A stretch of DNA of 64,000 nt from an uncultured Clostridia bacterium. Its GTDB lineage: Bacteria > Bacillota > Clostridia > Oscillospirales > Acutalibacteraceae. The position numbers and the translations under genes were made by a program. Under the pieces are notes generated by a model that was not told the DNA's origin, did not search any database, and was given only the letters and a program-made list of their open reading frames with translations. The stretch lies in assembly GCA_944385055.1 (NCBI GenBank), contig CALWVT010000001.1:310001-374000 (forward strand). Direction: 5' to 3'. This document shows positions 33,746-41,310 of the stretch, one piece after another (position 1 is the stretch's first letter; the number at the start of each line of letters is the position of its first letter).

Positions 33746-35138
33746 TATGCAAGTAGAAAAGACACCGATGCCCGAGCAGGAGCCCCAGGTCCGGTGCCAC
33801 AACTTTGAGGAAGTCGCCAAGGGCTATACGGAAGAGATGGCACACAACGAGGCGGAGCGCTGCCTGCACTGCAAAAACCGCCCGTGTGTTTCCGGCTGCC
33901 CGGTCGGCGTGCATATTCCGGACTTCATCGCGCACGTTGCGGCCGGGGAATATGAAGAGGCCTTCCAGACGATTCAGCTGACGAATACGCTGCCGGCTGT
34001 CTGCGGCCGTGTCTGCCCGCAGGAAACGCAGTGCGAGAGCAAGTGTGTGCGCGGCATTAAGGGCGAACCGGTCGGCATCGGCCGCCTGGAGCGCTTTGTC
34101 GCGGATTGGCACATGCAGCACAGCGGCGACAAGGACGCTGTGAAGCCGGCCCCCTCGAACGGACATAAGGTCGCGGTGATCGGTGCCGGCCCGGCCGGTT
34201 TGACCTGCGCGGGGGATTTGGCCGCGAAGGGCTATGAAGTGACGATTTACGAAGCGCTGCACGTGGCCGGCGGCGTTTTGATGTATGGCATCCCGCAGTT
34301 CCGTCTGCCAAAGGAAATCGTGCAGAAGGAAATCGATGCGCTCAAGGCCAAAGGCGTCACGATCAACACGGACATGGTTATCGGCAAGGTCTTGGAGATC
34401 GACGAGCTATTCGAGATGGGGTACGAGGCCATTTTCGTCGGCACCGGCGCAGGCCTGCCGAACTTTATGAATATTCCGGGCGAAGGGCTGGTCGGTACGT
34501 ATTCGGCCAATGAATTCTTGACGCGTGTCAATTTGATGAAGGCGTATAAGCCGGAATATGATACGCCGATTCTGCCCGTCAAGAAGGTCGCAGTGGTCGG
34601 CGGCGGCAACGTCGCGATGGACGCGGCGCGCACGGCTCTGCGCCTGGGTGCGGAAGAGGTTCATATTGTGTATCGCCGTTCGGAAGAGGAAATGCCTGCC
34701 CGCCGCGAAGAGGTGCACCACGCGAAAGAGGAAGGTGTCCACTTTAATCTGCTGACGAACCCGGTGGCAATCCATGGCGACGAAAAGGGCCGTGTCTGTG
34801 CCATTGAGTGCATGCACATGGAACTCGGTGAGCCGGACGCTTCCGGCCGCCGCCGCCCGGTCCCGGTGGAGGGAAGCAATTTCCAGATTCCGGTTGACTG
34901 CGTGGTCATGGCGATCGGCAACAGCCCGAACCCGTTGATTCGCAGCACGACGAAGGGCTTGGAAGCGAACCGCCGCGGCTGCATCGTCGTCGATGCGGAT
35001 ACGATGGCGACAACGCGTGAAGGCGTTTATGCGGCAGGCGACGCGGTTTCCGGCGCTGCCACCGTCATTTTGGCGATGGGCGGCGGCAAACAGGCCGCGG
35101 CTTCGATCGACGCGTTCATCCAGGGTAAAGCAAACTAA
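33738..35138 (+). CDS. nfnB: NADPH-dependent oxidoreductase subunit B (GltD/NfnB family)
   Basis: The 466-residue flavoprotein binds NADP(H) and, with NfnA, forms the bifurcating transhydrogenase. The N-terminus holds two [4Fe-4S] motifs (CLHCKNRPCVSGCPVG and CGRVCPQETQCESKC). Two Rossmann folds follow (GAGPAGLTCAGDLA and GGGNVAMDAARTAL), and the C-terminus has the FAD motif VYAAGDAVSGA. GGAGGG lies 8 bp before the ATG. Glutamate synthase small subunits share this fold, but no gltB is present and the nfnA partner favours Nfn. Confidence 0.93.
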   Translation: MPNMQVEKTPMPEQEPQVRCHNFEEVAKGYTEEMAHNEAERCLHCKNRPCVSGCPVGVHIPDFIAHVAAGEYEEAFQTIQLTNTLPAVCGRVCPQETQCESKCVRGIKGEPVGIGRLERFVADWHMQHSGDKDAVKPAPSNGHKVAVIGAGPAGLTCAGDLAAKGYEVTIYEALHVAGGVLMYGIPQFRLPKEIVQKEIDALKAKGVTINTDMVIGKVLEIDELFEMGYEAIFVGTGAGLPNFMNIPGEGLVGTYSANEFLTRVNLMKAYKPEYDTPILPVKKVAVVGGGNVAMDAARTALRLGAEEVHIVYRRSEEEMPARREEVHHAKEEGVHFNLLTNPVAIHGDEKGRVCAIECMHMELGEPDASGRRRPVPVEGSNFQIPVDCVVMAIGNSPNPLIRSTTKGLEANRRGCIVVDADTMATTREGVYAAGDAVSGAATVILAMGGGKQAAASIDAFIQGKAN

Positions 35139-35155
35139 TCGATTCCAACAGACTC

Positions 35156-35188
35156 AAAAGGCTTTGCAGCACGGCAAAGCCTTTTTTG
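35156..35188 (+). terminator. terminator after nfnB
   Basis: AAAAGGCTTTGC pairs with GCAAAGCCTTTT around a 6-nt loop, with the T run forming part of the stem. Confidence 0.9.
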
Positions 35189-35274
35189 CGTTTTGGAGGC
35201 ATCCTTTTGGACTTTTTCCCTGGCCCCTGCATAGATATCATAGAAGAATCCCATTGTGGCAGGAGGAAAATCCA

Positions 35275-35571
35275 ATGCAGAAATCCACTGAAAATCTTTT
35301 CCCGGAGGATGCGCCGCAAACGCCGCCAAAAGCGGAGAAGCCGTATTTATGGCGCCTCCAATGGATTCTGTGCGCCGCCTTTTTGGCGGCTGCGCTGTTG
35401 TGCCGCTTTGTAGCCGGCGGCGATCTTTATACGCAGGTCCATGCGTGGTACGAGGACCAAATGCAAAACGAAGTCCTGCCGCAGGAACAGTGGGAGACAT
35501 GGAGCGAAACGGTTCTAACGCTTTTTCCTTCCGCTTCCTCGCCTTCTTCCCAGGCGGCGGACACCCCGTGA
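35275..35571 (+). CDS. small single-pass membrane protein, possible SpoIVFA-like partner
   Basis: The 98-residue protein has a polar Pro/Glu-rich N-terminus, one membrane segment (about residues 28-46) and a Ser/Gln-rich outer tail. AGGAGGAAAA precedes the ATG, and its stop overlaps the next gene (GTGA). In Clostridia the gene before the M50 protease of this cluster is usually spoIVFA, which carries an M23/LytM domain; none is present here. I call it a positional SpoIVFA analogue only; its role is inference. Confidence 0.6.
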   Translation: MQKSTENLFPEDAPQTPPKAEKPYLWRLQWILCAAFLAAALLCRFVAGGDLYTQVHAWYEDQMQNEVLPQEQWETWSETVLTLFPSASSPSSQAADTP

Positions 35572-36161
35572 AAGGAATGCTTGCAGGCTGCCGTGTGGAG
35601 ATTACGGTCCCATTTGCGGCTGGGCTGGCCTTTTTATTGCTTGCAGACCGTACAGGTGCGGTTGCGTGCGGCATTTTGGCGGCTGCCTTGCATGAAGGCG
35701 GCCACCTTCTGATGCTCCGTTTGCAAAAGCGCCGCGTATGCGGCTTGCGTCTGACAATTTTTGGTGCCCAGATTCGGGCTCATACGGCCCAGAGCCATTA
35801 TTCGAAAGATGCGGCCTTGTTCCTTGCAGGGCCGGCGGCAAACCTGTTGGCGTTGGTGGTTTGTTCCATTTTGCCGGTGCCGGCGCTTGCCATGTTTCGG
35901 ACAGCAAACGCACTGCTCGGTTTCGTCAACCTGCTGCCCGTCGGTCCGCTGGACGGCGGGCAGGCACTATTCTGCCTATTGCAGATGCACTTTTCGGCGC
36001 GGCGGGCCCGGCAGATCGTACAGGTGGTTTCCTTTGTAGTGCTGCTGCCATTGGCGGCAGCGGGCTTTTTGCTGCTTTTTCGTTCCCGGTGGAATTTTAC
36101 GCTATTGGTGATGGCGGTCTATCTATTGTTTCTATTGCTCCTGAAACCGGACCGCGCTTGA
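35568..36161 (+). CDS. M50 family intramembrane protease, SpoIVFB-like
   Basis: The 197-residue membrane protein has the zinc motif HEGGH at residues 42-46 in an early hydrophobic helix, and NLLPVGPLDGGQ (121-132), whose Asp is the third ligand. There are five to six hydrophobic segments. The size and the upstream single-pass protein resemble the SpoIVFB complex that cleaves pro-sigma-K. A position just before the TIGR03960 gene is usual for spoIVFB in Clostridia. GTG is taken as the start; ATG at 35577 is an alternative. A CBS domain is absent. Confidence 0.75.
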   Translation: MKGMLAGCRVEITVPFAAGLAFLLLADRTGAVACGILAAALHEGGHLLMLRLQKRRVCGLRLTIFGAQIRAHTAQSHYSKDAALFLAGPAANLLALVVCSILPVPALAMFRTANALLGFVNLLPVGPLDGGQALFCLLQMHFSARRARQIVQVVSFVVLLPLAAAGFLLLFRSRWNFTLLVMAVYLLFLLLLKPDRA

Positions 36162-36186
36162 AAAGCAGGGGGGAAGACGATATAAT
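36158..36186 (+). promoter_or_regulatory. promoter for the TIGR03960 radical-SAM operon
   Basis: TTGAAA and a perfect TATAAT are separated by 17 bp. The start of transcription falls about 25 bp before the inferred AUC start codon. Confidence 0.75.
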
Positions 36187-36216
36187 AGAGTCATTCAAAA
36201 AGCGGGAGGGCTTACC

Positions 36217-38058
36217 ATCAAAAAAGAAATTGCATCCCTGTTACCCCATGTACAGAAACCCGGACGCTATGTGGGCGGGGAGCTCAACAGCGTCATGAAA
36301 GACAAAAAGGACGTGGAAGTTCGGTTCGCGTTCTGTTTTCCGGATACGTACGAGGTCGGTATGTCCCACCTCGGCATGAAAATCCTTTACAGTGCGCTTA
36401 ACACAAAGGATTGGCTTTGGTGTGAGCGTGTGTTTGCGCCGTGGCTCGATATGGAAGAGCAGATGCGCCGCGCACATGTCCCCTTATATGCGCTGGAAAG
36501 CGGGGACAGCTTAGAGGATTTCGATATCATCGCATTTACACTGCAGTACGAGATGTCCTACACCAACGTTTTAAATATGTTGGACTTATCCGGCATCCCG
36601 CTCTTGGCGAAGGACCGGCCATCTTTGGAACATCTGGTCGTCGCGGGCGGCCCGTGTGTGTGCAATTGTGAACCATTGACGGATTTTGTCGATTTATTCT
36701 TTTTGGGCGAAGGGGAAGAGGTTGACCTGGAGGTCTGTGAACTCTACCGTGCCTGTAAGCGAGAACATCGCAGCAAACTCGAATTTTTGGAACAAGCCGC
36801 GCAAATTCCGGGCGTATATGTGCCGGCCTTTTATGAGGTTACCTATCACGAAGACGGCACAGTCCAGGCAATCACGCCGACGCACGGGGCGCCGGCACGT
36901 GTGAAAAAACGGCTGCTGCTCGATATGGACCAAGCATTTTACCCGGACAAATTCGTCGTGCCTTATTTAGAGATTGTGCACGACCGCGTGGTGGAGGAAG
37001 TATTTCGCGGCTGCATCCGTGGCTGCCGCTTTTGCCAGGCGGGCTTTTTATACCGCCCGGTTCGGGAGAAATCACCGGAAGTGGTGGATGCCCAATGCCG
37101 TGCGCTGTGTGAAAGCACTGGCTACGACGAAATTACGCTCTCCTCTTTGAGCACAAGCGACTACTCGCAGCTGCAGCCGCTCTTAGACCGTATGACGCAG
37201 TGGACAAAGCCCGGTAAAGTGAGCATTTCCCTGCCGAGCCTGCGCGTGGACGGTTTCGATCAGGATCTGCTCGATAAGATCAAAACGGTTCGCCGCAGCG
37301 GCCTGACCTTTGCGCCGGAAGCCGGTACTCAGCGGCTGCGGGATGTTATCAATAAAAATGTTACGCAGGAAGAACTCCTCGACACCGTGACAAAAGCCTT
37401 TCGCGGCGGCTGGAGCACCATTAAGCTCTATTTTATGATTGGCCTGCCTACCGAAACGCTCGACGACGTGCGCGGTATTGCGGACTTGGGCCAGCAGGTT
37501 GTGGATGCTTACTATGCCTGTCAGGACAAGCCTCGCGGCAAGGGCCTGAAGGTAACGGTCAGCGCTTCCGCGTTCATTCCAAAGCCTTTCACGCCGTTTC
37601 AGTGGGAGCCGCAGGACACAATGGAACAAATGCGGGAAAAGCAGAAAGCTTTGTCCCATGCTGTGCATTCGCGCAAGATTACGGCGCACTGGCACGACGC
37701 TTCCACGAGCTTTATCGAGGCCGTCTTTGCGCGCGGCGACCGGCGGCTGGGGCCTGTGCTTCTGGAGGCCCACCGTTTAGGCTGCAAGATGGACGGCTGG
37801 GAAGATGGCTTCTCCTTGGAAAAATGGCTTACAGCGTTTCAAAACTGCGGTGTTGACCCCGCCTTTTATGCAAACCGCCGCCGTTCGTTCGAGGAAGTTT
37901 TGCCGTGGGACCATATGGACTATGGTGTCCGGAAGGAGTTCCTGATTGCGGAATGCAAGTGCGCCTATGCCGCACAGACGACGCCCAATTGCCGGGAGGC
38001 CTGTTCCGCATGCGGCGCTGCACAATATGGGGGAGGAATCTGCTATGCGGACCGTTAG
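36217..38058 (+). CDS. TIGR03960 family B12-binding-domain radical SAM protein, inferred AUC start
   Basis: The 613-residue protein has an N-terminal B12-binding-like domain (FCFPDTYEVGMSHLGMKI) and a radical-SAM domain with C-x3-C-x2-C in CIRGCRFCQAG. A C-terminal Cys-rich end (CREACSACGA) is also present. The conserved N-terminus (ASLLPHVQKPGRYVGGE) lies before the first standard start codon, GTG at 36271. GGGAGGG sits 6 bp before an in-frame ATC at 36217, the only well-placed start. The next gene overlaps it. Its function is not known; the family neighbours ribosomal and RNase genes. Confidence 0.85.
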   Translation: MKKEIASLLPHVQKPGRYVGGELNSVMKDKKDVEVRFAFCFPDTYEVGMSHLGMKILYSALNTKDWLWCERVFAPWLDMEEQMRRAHVPLYALESGDSLEDFDIIAFTLQYEMSYTNVLNMLDLSGIPLLAKDRPSLEHLVVAGGPCVCNCEPLTDFVDLFFLGEGEEVDLEVCELYRACKREHRSKLEFLEQAAQIPGVYVPAFYEVTYHEDGTVQAITPTHGAPARVKKRLLLDMDQAFYPDKFVVPYLEIVHDRVVEEVFRGCIRGCRFCQAGFLYRPVREKSPEVVDAQCRALCESTGYDEITLSSLSTSDYSQLQPLLDRMTQWTKPGKVSISLPSLRVDGFDQDLLDKIKTVRRSGLTFAPEAGTQRLRDVINKNVTQEELLDTVTKAFRGGWSTIKLYFMIGLPTETLDDVRGIADLGQQVVDAYYACQDKPRGKGLKVTVSASAFIPKPFTPFQWEPQDTMEQMREKQKALSHAVHSRKITAHWHDASTSFIEAVFARGDRRLGPVLLEAHRLGCKMDGWEDGFSLEKWLTAFQNCGVDPAFYANRRRSFEEVLPWDHMDYGVRKEFLIAECKCAYAAQTTPNCREACSACGAAQYGGGICYADR

Positions 38059-38695
38059 AGTTTGGTTTTCAAAAACAGGGCGCGCGATTTATATCTCTCA
38101 TTTGGATTTGATGCGCTGCATGACGCGCGCGGCGCGCCGGGCCCGGATCCCGGTCTGGTATACGCAGGGATTTAACGCACGCGCTTATATGACATTTGCA
38201 CTGCCGTTAAGCCTTGGTATCAGCGGGTTAAAAGAGAGCATGGACCTGCGCCTGGAACACGAGATGGAAAATGCAGAAGTCTGCGCCCGCCTGGATGCGG
38301 CCCTGCCGCCGGATATCCACGTTTTTGCCGTGACAGATCCTGTCATGAAGCCGGGCGCCATCGCGTATGCGTCCTATCAGTTAAAGATTCCGAGCCCCGC
38401 CCCCGAAGCGCAGTGCGAGCAGGTGCGCGCACTGTTTGCCACTGACCCGCTTTTCGTCGAAAAGCGGTCTAAGCACGGCCCTTTGCAGATGAACCTGCAC
38501 CCGGAGCTGCGGGACACGACCGTATCGGCTGCGGAGGACAGCTTGCAGATCGATGCGCTGCTCGCAGCAGGCGGGAATTTTAACTTAAATCCTTCCTTGC
38601 TGTTGCAGTGCATCGAACGCGCACTTTTTCCGGTTCCGGAGGTGACGATTGTCCGTACCGGGCTTTGGAATGCCGACAAAAAGCCTTTTCAATGA
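38045..38695 (+). CDS. TIGR03936/DUF2344 family protein
   Basis: The 216-residue protein matches the radical-SAM-associated family that accompanies TIGR03960, sometimes fused to it. It shows VRVWFSKTGRAIYISHLDLMR and the YTQGFNARAYMTFALPLSLG block. It starts at ATG after GGGGGAGG and overlaps the preceding gene by 14 bp. No catalytic motif is evident. Role unknown; the two proteins probably act together (inference). Confidence 0.87.
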   Translation: MRTVRVWFSKTGRAIYISHLDLMRCMTRAARRARIPVWYTQGFNARAYMTFALPLSLGISGLKESMDLRLEHEMENAEVCARLDAALPPDIHVFAVTDPVMKPGAIAYASYQLKIPSPAPEAQCEQVRALFATDPLFVEKRSKHGPLQMNLHPELRDTTVSAAEDSLQIDALLAAGGNFNLNPSLLLQCIERALFPVPEVTIVRTGLWNADKKPFQ

Positions 38696-38746
38696 TCACT
38701 TTTGCGGAGCATCTCACCGGAAAGGCAGGGAAAAGCAAAAAAGGAC

Positions 38747-38775
38747 TTGCGTTGTGGCGAAAGCTGTGGTACAAT
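38747..38775 (+). promoter_or_regulatory. promoter for rplS
   Basis: TTGCGT and TACAAT are separated by 17 bp. About 110 nt of leader follow before rplS. Confidence 0.7.
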
Positions 38776-38782
38776 ATATAGG

Positions 38783-38894
38783 CATTTGAAATCCGCCGGC
38801 TCCCGGTGGGGGTCAATGCACGGCGTAATACCGCGACATTGAACGGACAGTCCTCTGCGTGCGCGCATGAATGTCTGAAAATTAGGAGGAAACT
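38783..38894 (+). ncRNA. structured leader of rplS, probable L19 leader
   Basis: The untranslated leader contains a stem TCAATG/CATTGA extended by CGGCG/CGCG around a short loop (about 38815-38843). GC-rich segments on both sides (CCGGCTCCCGG) can form another small stem. Its position fits the autoregulatory L19 leader described in Firmicutes. I judge by position and pairing, not by a covariance model. Confidence 0.5.
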
Positions 38895-39239
38895 ATGGAC
38901 GCATTAAAACTGATTGCACAGGATTCGATCAAAGAGGAGAAGCCGCAGCTGGAAATTGGCGATACCGTTAAGGTCAGCGTCAACATTCGTGAAGGCGACC
39001 GCGAGCGTATTCAGATGTTCGAAGGCACCGTCATTGCACGCAGAGGCTCGGGTGTAAGCGAGACCTTTACGGTCCGCCGCATTTCCTATGGCGTCGGCGT
39101 GGAGCGTGTTTTCCCGTTCCATTCTCCGAACGTCAAGAAAGTGGAAGTGGTTCGCAAAGGCCATACACGCCGCGCAAAGCTTTATTATCTGCGCGACCGC
39201 GTCGGCAAGGCTGCAAAGCTGCGCGAAGTCATCCGCTGA
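38895..39239 (+). CDS. rplS: 50S ribosomal protein L19
   Basis: This 114-residue ribosomal protein sits at the 30S-50S interface. The L19 blocks are clear: [33 protein letters not shown] and the [17 protein letters not shown] segment, ending in a basic [25 protein letters not shown] precedes the ATG. It has its own promoter and leader, and a terminator follows. Confidence 0.97.
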   Translation: MDALKLIAQDSIKEEKPQLEIGDTVKVSVNIREGDRERIQMFEGTVIARRGSGVSETFTVRRISYGVGVERVFPFHSPNVKKVEVVRKGHTRRAKLYYLRDRVGKAAKLREVIR

Positions 39240-39259
39240 GAGAAGCAGAATACGTGCGA

Positions 39260-39290
39260 GAAAAAGGGGCAGAATATGTCCCTTTTTTGT
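39260..39290 (+). terminator. terminator after rplS
   Basis: AAAAAGGGGC pairs with GTCCCTTTTTT around a short AT-rich loop. Confidence 0.8.
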
Positions 39291-39331
39291 TATTCTGTTG
39301 AGGCCTTAGAAAAGCAGGGAAGGAGACGGTC

Positions 39332-40207
39332 ATGAGCGAGGCGCAGACCATCCAATGGTTTCCGGGGCATATGACCCGGACGAAGCGACAAATTGAAAAG
39401 TATTTGGGGCAAATCGATGCTGTGGCGGAGCTTGTGGACGCGCGCATTCCGGTCAGCAGCCGCAATCCGGATTTAAAGAAGCTGACGCGCAATAAACCGC
39501 GCGTCGTCTTGCTCAATAAGAGCGATATGGCGGATGCCGCGGCGACCAAGGCGTGGCTTTCCGCATTTCAGGCGGCACACACTGCTGCTTTGGCAATTGA
39601 CTGCAAAACCGGGCGCGGCCTTTCGAAATTCCAGCCGGCTGTCCGCGAGGTGCTTGCACCACAAATTGCGTCTTGGCAGCGCAAAGGCATGGTGGGCCGC
39701 ACGATCCGCGTGATGGTGGTGGGGATCCCCAATGTGGGGAAATCTTCGTTTATCAATAAACTTTCCCGCGGAAATCGTGCGGCCGTCGAAGACCGCCCCG
39801 GCGTGACGCGCAGCAACCAGTGGTTCCCGATTGGAAAAGGATTTGACCTGCTAGATACCCCGGGTGTCTTGTGGCCGAAGTTTGATGATCCCGTCGTTGG
39901 GGAACACCTGGCTTTTACGGGTGCGGTCAAGGACACGGTTGTGGATACGGAGCATCTGGCGGCACGGCTTCTGGAGTTTCTCGCGCAGCGTTACAGCCAG
40001 CCGCTGTGTGCGCGCTATAAGCTGGAGCCCGCAGAACTCGATGGCCTTGCCGGTTGGGAGATGCTCGAGAAGATCGGCCAAAAACGCGGCATGCTGATGG
40101 CAGGCGGTGTGGTCAACACCGAGCGCGCCGCAGCAGTGGTTCTCGATGAATTCCGCGCAGGCAAACTGGGGTGTTTGACGCTCGAATGGCCGGAGGCGGC
40201 GAGATGA
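39332..40207 (+). CDS. rbgA: ribosome biogenesis GTPase YlqF/RbgA
   Basis: This circularly permuted GTPase is needed for a late step of 50S assembly. The permuted motif order is visible: NKSDMAD (G4), then GIPNVGKSSFINKL (G1), then DTPGVLWPK (G3), after an N-terminal WFPGHMTRTKRQIE signature. It has 291 residues. GGAGACGG precedes the ATG. It overlaps rnhB by 4 bp; the rplS-rbgA-rnhB order is typical of Firmicutes. Confidence 0.96.
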   Translation: MSEAQTIQWFPGHMTRTKRQIEKYLGQIDAVAELVDARIPVSSRNPDLKKLTRNKPRVVLLNKSDMADAAATKAWLSAFQAAHTAALAIDCKTGRGLSKFQPAVREVLAPQIASWQRKGMVGRTIRVMVVGIPNVGKSSFINKLSRGNRAAVEDRPGVTRSNQWFPIGKGFDLLDTPGVLWPKFDDPVVGEHLAFTGAVKDTVVDTEHLAARLLEFLAQRYSQPLCARYKLEPAELDGLAGWEMLEKIGQKRGMLMAGGVVNTERAAAVVLDEFRAGKLGCLTLEWPEAAR

Positions 40208-40845
40208 GCGCTCGAAAAGCGCCCGCCGCCCCGGTTGATTGGCTCTTTTTCGAACGGGAAGCCATGAAAGACGGCTATACGTCGATCTGCGGTGTCGATG
40301 AGGCGGGCCGCGGGCCGCTCGCAGGTCCTGTCTTTGCGGCGGCTGTCATTTTGCCGCAGGGCTGTGTCCTGGAAGGCGTGCGCGATTCCAAGAAGATTTC
40401 CGAAAAGAAGCGGGAGCTTTTATACGAGACCATTACGCAGACGGCAAAAGCGTGGAGCGTCGGCTTTGCGACGGAGCAGGAGATTGACGAGCTCAATATT
40501 TTGCAGGCGACGTTTCTGGCGATGCGCCGCGCGGTTGAGGGATTGTCGGTCCCCGCACAGATCGCTCTGGTCGATGGCAACCAAACGCCGCCGCTTTCCA
40601 TGCCGGTGCGAACCATTGTCAAGGGGGACGCGCGCTGCGAAAGCATCGCGGCAGCCTCTATTTTGGCAAAGGTTAGCAGGGACCGCCTTATGCGTGAGAT
40701 CGATACGCTGTACCCCGCTTATGGCTTTGCCAAACACAAAGGGTATGGTACGGCGGCGCACCGTGAAGCGCTGCTTCGCTATGGTCCATGTCCTGTTCAC
40801 CGCAAGACCTTTTTAAAAAAGATTTTGGGGCAGGACCATGGATGA
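40204..40845 (+). CDS. rnhB: ribonuclease HII
   Basis: This enzyme removes ribonucleotides from DNA-RNA hybrids. In 213 residues the active-site motif CGVDEAGRGPLAGPV is followed by the GDARCESIAAASILAKVSRDRLM block and the conserved KHKGYGT segment. The ATG lies at an ATGA overlap with rbgA. A short N-terminal extension precedes the first motif. Confidence 0.96.
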   Translation: MSARKAPAAPVDWLFFEREAMKDGYTSICGVDEAGRGPLAGPVFAAAVILPQGCVLEGVRDSKKISEKKRELLYETITQTAKAWSVGFATEQEIDELNILQATFLAMRRAVEGLSVPAQIALVDGNQTPPLSMPVRTIVKGDARCESIAAASILAKVSRDRLMREIDTLYPAYGFAKHKGYGTAAHREALLRYGPCPVHRKTFLKKILGQDHG

Positions 40846-41215
40846 ATCCCGCATCCACACAGCCGGTAAGCGGGGAGAAGATCTGGCGGTTTCCTATCTC
40901 GAGCGGCATCAATGCGAAATTCTCGCGCGCAACTGGCATTCACGCTTCGGGGAGATCGATATCATCGCACAAAATGCGGTCCATTTGATCTTTTTGGAAG
41001 TCAAAACCCGCACGTTTGGCGCGCAGGTGCCACCTTTGGAGGCTGTCACGGCTCAAAAACAGCGACGGATCGTAAAAACGGCCATGCTTTATCTGCAGAG
41101 CCACCCGACGGTACGCCAGCCCCGCTTTGATGTGCTCGGCATTGAGCTTGCGCCAGACGGATGGACGCTTCGGCGTTATACGTACCTAAAAAACGCGTTC
41201 TTTGCGGAAATCTAG
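40838..41215 (+). CDS. yraN: YraN/UPF0102 family nuclease-like protein
   Basis: The 125-residue protein has the UPF0102 endonuclease-like core: GKRGEDLAVSYLERH, NWHSRFGEIDIIAQ and LIFLEVKTR, a PD-(D/E)xK arrangement. It overlaps rnhB by 8 bp, a pairing common in bacteria. Its cellular role is not established. Confidence 0.9.
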   Translation: MDESRIHTAGKRGEDLAVSYLERHQCEILARNWHSRFGEIDIIAQNAVHLIFLEVKTRTFGAQVPPLEAVTAQKQRRIVKTAMLYLQSHPTVRQPRFDVLGIELAPDGWTLRRYTYLKNAFFAEI

Positions 41216-41224
41216 TTCTGCCTT

Positions 41225-41253
41225 TTGACAAGCGGCGAAACTTATACTAAAAT
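41225..41253 (+). promoter_or_regulatory. promoter for thrC
   Basis: A perfect TTGACA and TAAAAT are separated by 17 bp, about 58 bp before thrC. Confidence 0.8.
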
Positions 41254-41310
41254 GGTATCACAACAAGCGGCAGATTTTTCCGACCCTTTGCCGCATGAGG
41301 AGGCGACCCT

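Noticed and set aside
33738-35138. Glutamate synthase small subunit (GltD)
   Set aside because: The fold fits, but the directly upstream NfnA-type partner and the lack of a large subunit gene favour an NfnB role.
41216-41310. Possible T-box riboswitch before thrC
   Set aside because: The gap is 95 bp and is mostly promoter; there is no room for a T-box and no T-box sequence or terminator.
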